Shown one piece after another: positions 7,807-15,240 of a stretch of 25,705 bases of DNA (positions are counted from its first letter, which is position 1; each line of letters begins with the position of its first letter). The notes below the pieces were generated by a model. It ran no database searches, was not told where the DNA came from, and worked only from the letters and a program-made list of their open reading frames with translations. The stretch comes from JBBREP01 sp036501845 (GTDB lineage: Bacteria; Actinomycetota; Acidimicrobiia; IMCC26256; PALSA-610). Made by a program: the position numbers and the translations under genes. The stretch covers positions 1 to 25,705 of the forward strand of contig DASXZO010000073.1 in NCBI GenBank assembly GCA_036501845.1, in the 5' to 3' direction.

Positions 7807-9081
7807 TTAGATCGTGGCGGCGTTCGGGTTGTGACGGACGCGGGCCCCGAGGTCGACTTCACCCTCAGCGACCGACGTGCGCACCACTTTGAAGGTGTCG
7901 ACCTTCTCGTGCCAGTCGAACACCGACTCACCCGGCCCGCGTATACCGATGCTGAACGGGTATTCGCCCTCGAGCAACGGAAGGTCGGGGAGCTCGAGCA
8001 CCACCTCGCCCACACCGTCGAGCACGGGCACCTCGAAACCGAGCACGCGGGTGTCGACCGCGTACACGACGCGAGTCTCGTCGGGGCTGAACACCGTGAT
8101 CACGAACTCCGTGTCGGGTGTCGGCTCTTTGGCGTCGTAGCGCACGTGCACCGCAACCGTGCCGCCCGAGTCCGCGGCCTTGGCGTCTTCGGCGTCGTCA
8201 CCCGCTTGGCCGTCGCTCGCGTCGGGGTATTCCACCGACACCCACGAGATCACAAGGCGGCTGCGGAACTCGGCGGTGGGGTTCGGCGACTTCACGAGTA
8301 TCGGCGCCGGCATCTCGCCGTCGTCCGGGGGCGGGCCGCCAGGGCCCCACATCAGCTCGCGCATCTTGTCGGCGGCGAGGATCGTGGGTCCTTCGAGCTC
8401 CAACACGCCGTGGTCGAGCACGGCTGCCATGCTGCACACCCGACTGATCAGGTCGATCGAGTGGCTCACGACCACGATCGTCTTGCCCTCGTGCTGCATC
8501 TGGCGCACGCGAGCGAGGCACTTCTTCTGGAACGCCTCGTCGCCCACCGCGAGCACCTCGTCGACGAGCAGGATGTCGGGGTCGAGGCTCACCGCCACCG
8601 AGAAACCGAGCCGCACGAACATGCCCGACGAGTAGTTGCGCACCTGCATGTCGATGAACTGCGACAGTTCGGCGAAGTCGACGATCTCGTCGAAGCGCGC
8701 GTCGATCTCGTGCTTCGACAGCCCGAGGATCGAACCGTTCAGATACACGTTCTCGCGACCGGTGAGATCGGGATGGAAACCCGCGCCGAGCTCGAGCAGC
8801 GCGGCCAGCCGACCCTCGGTGCGGATCTCGCCCGACGTGGGCTGGAGGATGCCGGCGATGCATTTCAGCAGCGTCGACTTGCCCGAACCGTTGTGGCCGA
8901 TGAGCCCGTACGTGCGACCGTGCGGGATCTCGAGCGAGATGTCCTTGAGCGCCCAGAAATCCTCGCGGTCGACCCTTCGGCCGAGCCGAACGACGCGTTC
9001 CTTCAGCGACGAGTAGCGCTCGTGCGACAGTCGGAAACGCTTCGAGACGTCATGTACCTCGATGGCGCCGGCCACACACAC
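7807..9081 (-). CDS. ABC exporter ATPase with C-terminal Wzt-like glycan-recognition domain
   Basis: The product (424 residues) powers export of a surface polysaccharide. The nucleotide-binding domain has Walker A GHNGSGKST (62-70), the signature YSSGM (150-154), Walker B ILLVDEV (170-176) and the H-loop SHS (206-208). The segment LAALLELGAGFHPDLTGREN is typical of the Wzt/TagH/RfbB subgroup. An acidic low-complexity linker near residues 288-308 leads to a C-terminal beta-rich domain (about 310-424) resembling Wzt C-terminal domains, which in characterised systems bind the non-reducing end of the O-polysaccharide and couple chain completion to export. The start is GTG at 9081; a GTG two codons later (9075) is equally possible. 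The permease partner (1390-2256) is not adjacent. The gene is divergent from the GT4 cluster across a 49-bp gap. Confidence 0.93.
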   Translation of the reverse strand: MCVAGAIEVHDVSKRFRLSHERYSSLKERVVRLGRRVDREDFWALKDISLEIPHGRTYGLIGHNGSGKSTLLKCIAGILQPTSGEIRTEGRLAALLELGAGFHPDLTGRENVYLNGSILGLSKHEIDARFDEIVDFAELSQFIDMQVRNYSSGMFVRLGFSVAVSLDPDILLVDEVLAVGDEAFQKKCLARVRQMQHEGKTIVVVSHSIDLISRVCSMAAVLDHGVLELEGPTILAADKMRELMWGPGGPPPDDGEMPAPILVKSPNPTAEFRSRLVISWVSVEYPDASDGQAGDDAEDAKAADSGGTVAVHVRYDAKEPTPDTEFVITVFSPDETRVVYAVDTRVLGFEVPVLDGVGEVVLELPDLPLLEGEYPFSIGIRGPGESVFDWHEKVDTFKVVRTSVAEGEVDLGARVRHNPNAATI

Positions 9082-9130
9082 CTCTGGGTCGAGTCACCCT
9101 CTGATCCATCGGACAAGAGTGTAATTCGCC

Positions 9131-10309
9131 GTGATTCTGATGCATGTAGCGTCCGCAGCCGTGGCTTCCGGTCCGGCGGTGGCGATCGACGTCACGCCGC
9201 TCGCAGGGACCCTGACCGGCATCGGCCGCTCGGTGGTCGAGTTGCTGCGTGCCCTCGCCCTCCTCGACGAACCACCGGTGATGGTGCCCTACGCCGTCTC
9301 GACGCGCGCCCGGCGAGAACGCGCCGAGCTGCCCGAGCACACGGCGATCGTGCCGGGGGCCAAGGCCCTTGCCCGCATGTGGGCCCGCGGCGACCGGCCG
9401 TCGATCGATCGCGCACTGCGCGATGCCACCGTGTTGCACGCCACGAACTACCTCGTTCCCCCCTCTCGGCTCCCGACACTCGTGACCCTCAACGACTGCG
9501 CGCTCGTCCGCCACGCCTCACTGTGCACGCCGCACGTGCAATCACTGGCGCCCGTGATCCGGCGGGCAGTCGCACGCGGCGCGCACATTCATGTGCCGTC
9601 GCGTTTCGTGGCCCGTGAAGTGGAGGAGATCTTCGGCCCGGGCCTCGACGCCGCTGGCCGCATCCACGTGATCCCGTGGGGCGCCCCGGCGCTCGCCGCG
9701 TCGCCGGCCGTCCCGGCCGAACTCGCGCGCTTCGGGCAGGTTGCGAACGGCGCGCCGTTCGTGGTGGCGCTCGGCACGATCGAGCCTCGCAAGAACCTCC
9801 CGCACCTCGTCGCCGCGTTCGCGTCGGTGGCGGTCGAACACCGCGACCTGCACCTCGTGCTCGCGGGGCCCGACGGCCCGGCCCGGCCCGAAGTGGATGC
9901 CCGACTCGTTCGGCTGCGGCCAGAGATCCGCGAACGCGTCATGCTCACCGGCGCCGTGTCGGAGCCCGCGAAGTCGTGGCTGTTGCACAACGCGGCGATG
10001 GTCGCGTATCCGAGTGTGTACGAAGGCTTCGGGTTCCCGGTGCTCGAGGCGATGGCCGCGGGCGTGCCCGTCGTCGCCGCCCGGGCCGGCTCGATTCCGG
10101 AGATCGCCGGCGACGCCACGGAACTGGTGGAGCCGACCGACGAAGACGCGATGGCGCGAGCGATCACGCGCCTGCTCGTGGACCGCGAGCGCCGTGACGA
10201 ACTCGTGCGGCGAGGGCGAACGCGAGTGAGTGAATTCTCGTGGCACTCGACCGCCACCGCAGTCGCTCGTTTGTATCGCGAGCTCGCGGCCGAGCTGGTT
10301 CGCGGATGA
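9131..10309 (+). CDS. GT4 family glycosyltransferase, first of three in tandem
   Basis: This 392-residue GT-B fold transferase probably uses a nucleotide-activated sugar in the cytoplasm. The N-terminal acceptor domain opens with AVAIDVTPLAGTLTGIGRSV, the glycine-rich loop of GT4 enzymes. The C-terminal donor domain starts near residue 205 with VALGTIEPRKNL (GTIEPRK at 215-221), and the EX7E motif that contacts the donor is E298-GFGFPVL-E306. Length and layout match mannosyl/rhamnosyl transferases of surface-glycan loci. The start may be GTG 9131 or the ATG three codons later (9140). The stop overlaps the next gene by four bases (ATGA), so the three GT4 genes and the reductase after them form one operon. 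Sugar specificity cannot be deduced. Confidence 0.92.
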   Translation: MILMHVASAAVASGPAVAIDVTPLAGTLTGIGRSVVELLRALALLDEPPVMVPYAVSTRARRERAELPEHTAIVPGAKALARMWARGDRPSIDRALRDATVLHATNYLVPPSRLPTLVTLNDCALVRHASLCTPHVQSLAPVIRRAVARGAHIHVPSRFVAREVEEIFGPGLDAAGRIHVIPWGAPALAASPAVPAELARFGQVANGAPFVVALGTIEPRKNLPHLVAAFASVAVEHRDLHLVLAGPDGPARPEVDARLVRLRPEIRERVMLTGAVSEPAKSWLLHNAAMVAYPSVYEGFGFPVLEAMAAGVPVVAARAGSIPEIAGDATELVEPTDEDAMARAITRLLVDRERRDELVRRGRTRVSEFSWHSTATAVARLYRELAAELVRG

Positions 10310-11385
10310 AAGTCGCGCTCCACGTCGGCCAGCTGCTCCAACCAGTTCCCGGCGGTATCGGCCGCTACGCGCGCAGCCTGTTGCGTGGCCTCCCTCGCTA
10401 CGGCGTCGACGTCACGCCGTTCGCGGCCGGCGACGCGGCGTCGGCGTTGCCTCCCAACTACGTGAACCTCGGCCGGCCCTACGGCTCGATGCGCTACGAG
10501 ATGTGGCATCGCTGGCAGCGCCCGATCCTGCACGTCGACGGCGACGTCGTACACGCGCCGAGCCTCGCCATTCCGCCGGTGTCGGGGCGGCCGCTCGTGG
10601 TCACCGCGCACGACGTGGCTTTCCACCGCTTTCCAGACGCGACCACTCGGCGCGGCCGAGCGTTCCACGAACGCGGCCTCGACCTGGCGCGACACAACGC
10701 GTCAGTGGTGCTCGCGCCGTCCGACTTCACGCGCCGCGAGTTGATGTCGCTCGACTTCCGCCCCGAGCAAGTGGAGGTCGCGTACCTCGGCGCCGACCCC
10801 GCACCGCCGGTGGACGACACCGACGTGGACGCGCGCCTCACCGCGATCCGCGTGCTGCGTCCCTACATCCTCACTGTCGGCACGGTCGAGCCCCGCAAGC
10901 GCGTGCGCCACCTCGTGACCGCGCTCGGCCACCTGCGCGAGCACTACCCGGAACTCGAGTTGGTGGTTGTCGGGCCGCGCGGGTGGGGCGATGTCGGCCG
11001 TCTCGAAGCACCCGGTGTGCGGCTGCTCGGCGCGCTGCCGTGGGTGCTCGTCGACGCGCTGTACCGACGGGCGCGCGTGTGCGCGATCGCGTCGGTGTAC
11101 GAAGGCTTCGGGCTGCCCGCGGTGGAGGCGATGAACCGTTCGTGCCCAGTGGTGGTCGCGGGCGGCAGCGCGCTCGCCGAGGTGGTGGGCGACGCCGGCA
11201 TCGTCGCGCCGCCCGACAACCCCGAAGCGCTCGCGTCGGCAATCGGCGGACTGCTCGCCGACGACGCGCGGCGCGCCGAGTACGCGCGCCGCGGCCTCGA
11301 CCGCGCGGCGCTCTTCACCTGGGATCTCTGCGCGGCCCGGCACGCCGACGTGTACCGGCGCGCACGCGAAACCGCGCCCTCGTAG
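10306..11385 (+). CDS. GT4 family glycosyltransferase, second of three in tandem
   Basis: The protein has 359 residues, starting at the ATG at 10306 that overlaps the preceding TGA. The opening MKVALHVGQLLQPVPGGIGRYARSL contains the acceptor-domain glycine loop. The donor domain contains GTVEPRKRV (192-200) and the EX7E motif E266-GFGLPAV-E274 in ASVYEGFGLPAVEAM. It is clearly a paralogue of the genes on either side (shared GT[IV]EPRK and EGFG motifs and the same domain order), so this trio probably arose by tandem duplication and later specialised for successive linkages. It lies 10 bases before the third GT4 gene. A 22-residue upstream extension (from 10240) lies within the previous coding sequence and is unlikely. 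Confidence 0.92.
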   Translation: MKVALHVGQLLQPVPGGIGRYARSLLRGLPRYGVDVTPFAAGDAASALPPNYVNLGRPYGSMRYEMWHRWQRPILHVDGDVVHAPSLAIPPVSGRPLVVTAHDVAFHRFPDATTRRGRAFHERGLDLARHNASVVLAPSDFTRRELMSLDFRPEQVEVAYLGADPAPPVDDTDVDARLTAIRVLRPYILTVGTVEPRKRVRHLVTALGHLREHYPELELVVVGPRGWGDVGRLEAPGVRLLGALPWVLVDALYRRARVCAIASVYEGFGLPAVEAMNRSCPVVVAGGSALAEVVGDAGIVAPPDNPEALASAIGGLLADDARRAEYARRGLDRAALFTWDLCAARHADVYRRARETAPS

Positions 11386-11395
11386 CCTCAGCCCG

Positions 11396-12703
11396 ATGTC
11401 GACGCTGCGAGTGCTCCTCGACGTGAGCGCGGTGCCGCCCCGCCCAGTGGGCGCCGGGGTGTACACGGTGGCGCTCGCACGCGAGCTCGCAACGCGCGAC
11501 GACGTGACACCGGTGCTCCTCGCGCGTACCGGCGACGGTGCGCGCTGGTCGACGATCGCGCCGGGCGCAGAGGTGCACGCGATGGTGCCCGGACCCCGAC
11601 CGGCCCGACTGGCTTGGGAACAGTTGCGCGGCGCCGCAACGGCACGGAATCTCGGGCTGGATCTGTGGCACGGACCGCACTACACGATGCCGGGCCGCCT
11701 GCCGTGCCCCGCGATCGTGACCATCCACGACCTCACGTTCTTCGACCTCCCCGAGACCCACGAGCGGTCGAAGGTCGTGTTCTTCCGGCGCGCGATCCGC
11801 GCCAGCGCGGTGCACGCGACACGGTTGGTGTGCGTGTCGCGTGCAACCGCGAAACGACTCGACGCGGTCCTGGCTCACCACGCGCCCGTCACCGTGGCCC
11901 GCCATGGCGTCGACCACGAGCGCTTCCGCCCGGCCGACGGCGACGCCGGCCGGGCGCGCGACGATTCGCTGCTGCGCGCCCATGGCATCGCCGGGCGCTT
12001 CATCGCCTTCGTCGGCACGATCGAGCCGCGCAAGGGGCTGGCCACACTCACCGCGGCGTTCGCGGCGATCGCTCGTGACGATCCCGACCTTCGTCTGGTG
12101 ATCGCCGGTCGCGACGGCTGGGGCGCCGCCGAGCTACGCGCCGCGATCTCCAACGACCGTGTGGCAACGCGCGTCATCCGCACCGGCTATATCCCCGACG
12201 AGGTCGTTCCCGCGTTGTACCGGCGCGCGGCAGCGGTGGTGTACCCGTCGCTCGCCGAAGGCTTCGGTCTGCCGAGCGTGGAGGCGTTGGCGTGCGGGGC
12301 AACACTCGTGACCACATCGGGCTCGGCGATGGAAGAGCTCGTCGACGACGCTGCGATCCTCGTGCCCCCGGGATCGGTGCACGACCTCGAGGGCGGCATG
12401 CGGCGCGCGCTCGAACCCGCGACAGCCGAACAACTCGCCGCGCGCGGCCCACACGTCGCGGCCCGCTACACGTGGAAGGCTTGCGCCGACGAGCACGTCC
12501 AGGCGTATCGTGCCGCGGTGCACGGCACGGGCAACCAGAACCGCACACGGGTGGCGGGCGGAGCCGCGGAGGGGCCGGCCAGGAGCGGTGAGCGGAGCCG
12601 CGCAGGAGCGCCAGCGACTAAGCCGCGGAGCGAACTCGCAGCGACGGTGAATGAGGATGATTGGCGCCCCGCCGCCAATCATCCGACTGAACTGGAGCAA
12701 TAA
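11396..12703 (+). CDS. GT4 family glycosyltransferase, third of three, with atypical C-terminal tail
   Basis: The predicted protein has 435 residues. The first ~376 form a standard GT4 GT-B enzyme: LRVLLDVSAVPPRPVGAGVYT at the N-terminus, ATIVTIHDLTFFDLPE-like acceptor region near 105-120, GTIEPRKGL (207-215) and the EX7E motif E288-GFGLPSV-E296. The fold normally ends about where AYRAAVHG occurs. The remaining 58 residues (about 378-435) are low-complexity Ala/Arg/Gly/Glu-rich and look like translated non-coding sequence: the DNA has imperfectly repeated GGAGCCGCG units and a 12-bp hairpin at 12655-12684. The tail may result from loss of an earlier stop codon. The TAA stop is followed within three bases by the reductase start. 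Confidence 0.9.
   Translation: MSTLRVLLDVSAVPPRPVGAGVYTVALARELATRDDVTPVLLARTGDGARWSTIAPGAEVHAMVPGPRPARLAWEQLRGAATARNLGLDLWHGPHYTMPGRLPCPAIVTIHDLTFFDLPETHERSKVVFFRRAIRASAVHATRLVCVSRATAKRLDAVLAHHAPVTVARHGVDHERFRPADGDAGRARDDSLLRAHGIAGRFIAFVGTIEPRKGLATLTAAFAAIARDDPDLRLVIAGRDGWGAAELRAAISNDRVATRVIRTGYIPDEVVPALYRRAAAVVYPSLAEGFGLPSVEALACGATLVTTSGSAMEELVDDAAILVPPGSVHDLEGGMRRALEPATAEQLAARGPHVAARYTWKACADEHVQAYRAAVHGTGNQNRTRVAGGAAEGPARSGERSRAGAPATKPRSELAATVNEDDWRPAANHPTELEQ
12655..12684. terminator. 12-bp perfect hairpin inside the 3' end of the third GT4 gene
   Basis: GGATGATTGGCG pairs perfectly with CGCCAATCATCC around the six-base loop CCCCGC. The structure looks like an intrinsic terminator stem or an attenuator without a T-tract, yet it is within the reading frame and only 21 bases ahead of the reductase GTG. 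It could limit read-through into the reductase gene or protect the mRNA end. It may once have been intergenic, before the transferase frame was extended through it. Confidence 0.45.
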
Positions 12704-12705
12704 AG

Positions 12706-13599
12706 GTGCGGGCAGTGATCACGGGTGGTCGGGGCTTCGTCGGCGGCCACTTGTGCGCGCACCTCGTCGCCGAAGGCGACGAGGTGGTGGTGCTCGACCG
12801 TTCCGACGACTTCGACGTGTGCGATCCCGACTCGACGGCGCGCACCATCGCCGATGCGCACCCGGAGGTCGTGTACCACCTCGCAGCGTTCGCGCACGTC
12901 GGCGCGTCATGGAGCTCACCCGCAACCGTGTTTCGCGTCAACGTGGAGGGCACGTACAACGTGATCGAGGCGGCGCGTACGTGCGGCGCGCGTCGCGTGA
13001 TCATCGTGGGCAGCGCCGAGGAGTACGGGCGGGCCGGCAGCACGGGTGAGCCCCTGCCGGAGCACACACCGGTTGCGCCGCTCTCGCCCTACGGCGTCAG
13101 CAAGGCCACGGGCGGTTTGCTGGCGCGGCAGGCCTTCCTGGCCCACGGCTTGGCCACGATCCACGTGCGGCCGTTCAACCACACCGGTCCTGGCCAAGCA
13201 CCCACATTCCTCGCGCCGGCGTTGGCCCGCCGCATCATCGACGCCGAACGCGAAGGCGCCGATCACATCGCGGTGGGCAACCTCGATCCCGTGCGCGAGC
13301 TGCTCGACGTGCGCGATGTGGTGCGCGCCTACCGTCTGCTCGCCGATCACGGTGAACCGGGCGAGATCTACAACGTGGCGCGCGGGCACGGCTACCGCGT
13401 ACGCGAGATCGCGGAGACCTTGCTGTCGTTCGCCGGATCCCCGATCCGGCTCGAGGTCGACCCCGCGCTGGTGCGTCCGGTCGACGTGCCCGCGCTCGTG
13501 GGCGACTCCACCAAGCTTGGCGCCGCGACGCAATGGTCACCGGAGTACGACCTCACAGCAACACTGCGCTCGGTGTGGGATTCAGCGTTGTCGGGCTAG
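12706..13599 (+). CDS. rmd: NAD(P)-dependent short-chain epimerase/dehydratase family, probable GDP-6-deoxy-D-mannose reductase
   Basis: This 297-residue extended SDR protein has the dinucleotide-binding loop TGGRGFVGG (6-14), a catalytic set of S103, Y129 and K133 (SPYGVSK), and the RPFNHTGPGQ motif at 155-164 that is typical of GDP-mannose 4,6-dehydratase/RMD relatives. RMD reduces GDP-4-keto-6-deoxy-D-mannose to GDP-D-rhamnose. The size fits RMD better than the ~340-residue dehydratase Gmd. No gmd is in the window, so the 4-keto substrate would have to come from a gene elsewhere. The GTG start at 12706 is supported by GGAG at 12694-12697, eight bases upstream. As last gene of the GT operon it would supply donor sugar. 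A related 4-epimerase or 4-reductase with another substrate cannot be excluded. Confidence 0.75.
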   Translation: MRAVITGGRGFVGGHLCAHLVAEGDEVVVLDRSDDFDVCDPDSTARTIADAHPEVVYHLAAFAHVGASWSSPATVFRVNVEGTYNVIEAARTCGARRVIIVGSAEEYGRAGSTGEPLPEHTPVAPLSPYGVSKATGGLLARQAFLAHGLATIHVRPFNHTGPGQAPTFLAPALARRIIDAEREGADHIAVGNLDPVRELLDVRDVVRAYRLLADHGEPGEIYNVARGHGYRVREIAETLLSFAGSPIRLEVDPALVRPVDVPALVGDSTKLGAATQWSPEYDLTATLRSVWDSALSG

Positions 13600-14355
13600 C
13601 CAACCCATCAACATCGCGATGGCGCGCGGGTCGTGGCGCAGGCGGTGAGGGCCATGCTCCAGCACGCGCAGGTCGGCGACTTCCTTCGATGCCGCGGCGA
13701 GCCGGCGCGCGTGTTCGATGTTCACCACGTCGTCGTCGGAACCGTGCACGAGCATCCACGGTCGCGGGTTCACCAGCGCGGCCGCGCCTTCGATGTCGAG
13801 CTCGGCGATCACGCGGCCCCACTCCTCCACCGCGTCCGGGGCGTCGAGACCGGCGTCGTCACCCAGCACACCGACGCGCCGGCAGTACTCGGCGAAGCGC
13901 GCCGCGCCCGGTACCCATGAGTGCAGTGACGCGGGCGCCCCGAACGTCGCGATGCCGCGCACCTCGGGGTCACGCGCCGCTGCGACCACCGCGAGCGAGC
14001 CTCCGAGCCGGAAGCCCGCGAGCCACACGCCGCTCACGTCGTCGCGGCTCCGCAATCCGTCGATCACCGCAGCCACGTCGGTGAGCCAACCTTCGATCGA
14101 GAACGACCCGGCCGACGGGCCCGTGCCCCGATAGTGCAATGTGAGCGCCGCCCAACCCGACTCCCGGGCCACGCGGTCGGCGAGCTGCGGGTAGGTGTTC
14201 CCCGACAGCGCGGCGCCGCCGGTGCCGCGGGGAAAGCCGGGCATGAGCACCACCACGGGCGCTGGCGTCGCGCCCGGTCGGGCCCCACGCACGCCGCCGG
14301 CCGGGCGCGCGAGGCGGGTCGCGAGCGGTCGGCCGTCCGACAGGATCTCATCCAT
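13582..14355 (-). CDS. Alpha/beta hydrolase-fold protein lacking the nucleophilic serine
   Basis: The protein has 257 residues from the ATG at 14355. The fold is recognisable: VVVLMPGFPRG (strand 3 and oxyanion-hole HG-like loop, 34-44), LTLHYRGTGPSAG (71-83), the nucleophile-elbow region VWLAGFRLGGSLAV (110-123), the acid loop MLVHGSDDDVVN (201-212) and a terminal LEHGPHRLRHD (232-242) for the histidine. The elbow is normally GxSxG, but here it reads G-F-R-L-G with R116 (CGG codon at 14008-14010) in the serine position. Similar GxRxG elbows occur in some hydrolase-like proteins near exosortase loci. It may therefore be a non-hydrolytic protein or use another nucleophile. It ends 18 bases inside the convergent reductase gene. 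The natural substrate is unknown. Confidence 0.8.
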   Translation of the reverse strand: MDEILSDGRPLATRLARPAGGVRGARPGATPAPVVVLMPGFPRGTGGAALSGNTYPQLADRVARESGWAALTLHYRGTGPSAGSFSIEGWLTDVAAVIDGLRSRDDVSGVWLAGFRLGGSLAVVAAARDPEVRGIATFGAPASLHSWVPGAARFAEYCRRVGVLGDDAGLDAPDAVEEWGRVIAELDIEGAAALVNPRPWMLVHGSDDDVVNIEHARRLAAASKEVADLRVLEHGPHRLRHDPRAIAMLMGWLARQR

Positions 14356-14416
14356 CAGCCGAGCGAGGGAAGGCCCGCCGACCCGTGAGCGAAGCGAACA
14401 AGAGGCACGACACGCG

Positions 14417-14422
14417 TATCCT
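14417..14422 (+). promoter_or_regulatory. Possible -10 element for a leaderless DUF1802 transcript
   Basis: TATCCT fits the TANNNT -10 consensus and ends eight bases before the ATG at 14431, so transcription would begin at or next to the start codon. No Shine-Dalgarno sequence is visible ahead of this ATG. Leaderless mRNAs are common in Actinobacteria. No clear -35 box is seen. The 75-bp gap upstream separates it from the divergent hydrolase gene. Confidence 0.35.
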
Positions 14423-14430
14423 CGCACGCG

Positions 14431-15024
14431 ATGTCCACAGAAGCCGGACGAGCACCCGCGTTGAAGGAATGGGCGGTCATCTGTCACGCGCTGCTCGAGG
14501 GCGAACAGATCATCGATCTGCGCAAGGGCGGGCTGCACGAAGACGGCCGTCACTTCGGCGTCGCGAGCAACACCGCGTGGTTGTATCCCACGGTCGAGCA
14601 CCAACGCGCCGAGTTGCTCCGGCCCGCGTACCGGCACTGGATGGACCTCGCCGCGGGCGCGCCGGTGGGTGGCCCGATCACGCTGCACGGATGGGTCGAC
14701 ATCGTGGAGACCGCAGTGGTGAGCGAAGACGCGCAGCTCGAACCGTTGCTCGGCAAGGTGATCTGGACCGGCGACTACGCGGCCTCCCGATTGAAGTGGA
14801 AGTCACGCGATCCGCTGACCGTGCTCGTGTGCCGCGCCTACCGCCTCGACGAACCGATCACCGTCGAATGGTCCGACGACTACGGCGGCTGCACCTCATG
14901 GGTGAATCTCGCCGGGGTGCCCGACGACCCGCACACATTGGCGAGCGAACCGGCACTCACCGACACCGCGTTCGCGGCGCGGCTCAAAGGCGCGCGCGAG
15001 GCACTGGCCGAGCCGACCCACTGA
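14431..15024 (+). CDS. DUF1802 family protein
   Basis: The 197-residue product matches the layout of DUF1802 proteins: an N-terminal ALKEWAVICHALLEGEQ (10-26), then LRKGGLHEDG (30-39) with F at 42, and LYPTVEHQ (51-58), where the family has RKGG, a hydrophobic F and PTxxHQ. The middle has a W-rich strand region (VIWTGDY, RLKWKSRDPL) and a CRAYRL segment. No catalytic role is established for this family, and none is proposed. The gene is isolated on the plus strand between two minus-strand units. Its last 41 bases overlap the tail of a small convergent gene. Confidence 0.85.
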   Translation: MSTEAGRAPALKEWAVICHALLEGEQIIDLRKGGLHEDGRHFGVASNTAWLYPTVEHQRAELLRPAYRHWMDLAAGAPVGGPITLHGWVDIVETAVVSEDAQLEPLLGKVIWTGDYAASRLKWKSRDPLTVLVCRAYRLDEPITVEWSDDYGGCTSWVNLAGVPDDPHTLASEPALTDTAFAARLKGAREALAEPTH

Positions 15025-15229
15025 TCCCGTCGCGATACGGCCGGTAGCCGCGGTTGCGGGCCTCGGCGAGTGTGTCCGGGCCGAAGCACGCGAAGTCCTG
15101 CGTGACCACGAGGTCGGCCACTGCCTGGGCGACGCGGTCGTTGCTCGCCATCTCGTCCATGTCGTAGACGATCTGCGTGCGCTTGTCGCCCACGTACCGG
15201 AACTCTTCGAGCGCAACGGGCTTGCTCAT
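14984..15229 (-). CDS. Small protein of unknown function (81 aa)
   Basis: From an ATG at 15229 this frame encodes 81 residues with a balanced composition (EEFRYVGDKRTQIVYDMDEM, then VAQAVADLVVTQDFACFGPDT and RNRGYRPYRDG), unlike a random GC-rich shadow frame. It lies 11 bases after the membrane-anchored protein gene on the same strand, so it is probably the last member of the three-gene operon that starts at 16441. The last 13 or so residues lie antisense to the end of the DUF1802 gene. It has no signal peptide or transmembrane segment. I do not recognise the family. Confidence 0.6.
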   Translation of the reverse strand: MSKPVALEEFRYVGDKRTQIVYDMDEMASNDRVAQAVADLVVTQDFACFGPDTLAEARNRGYRPYRDGISGSARPVPRARL

Positions 15230-15240
15230 GTGTTGGAACG

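Noticed and set aside
9082..9130. Divergent promoters between the ATPase and GT4 genes
   Set aside because: The 49-bp gap must hold control signals, but I found no -10/-35 pair on either strand good enough to place.
7795..9618. 607-residue plus-strand open frame
   Set aside because: It runs antisense to the ABC ATPase, which has complete Walker A, signature and Walker B motifs. The antisense product is His/Arg-rich and has no recognisable domain.
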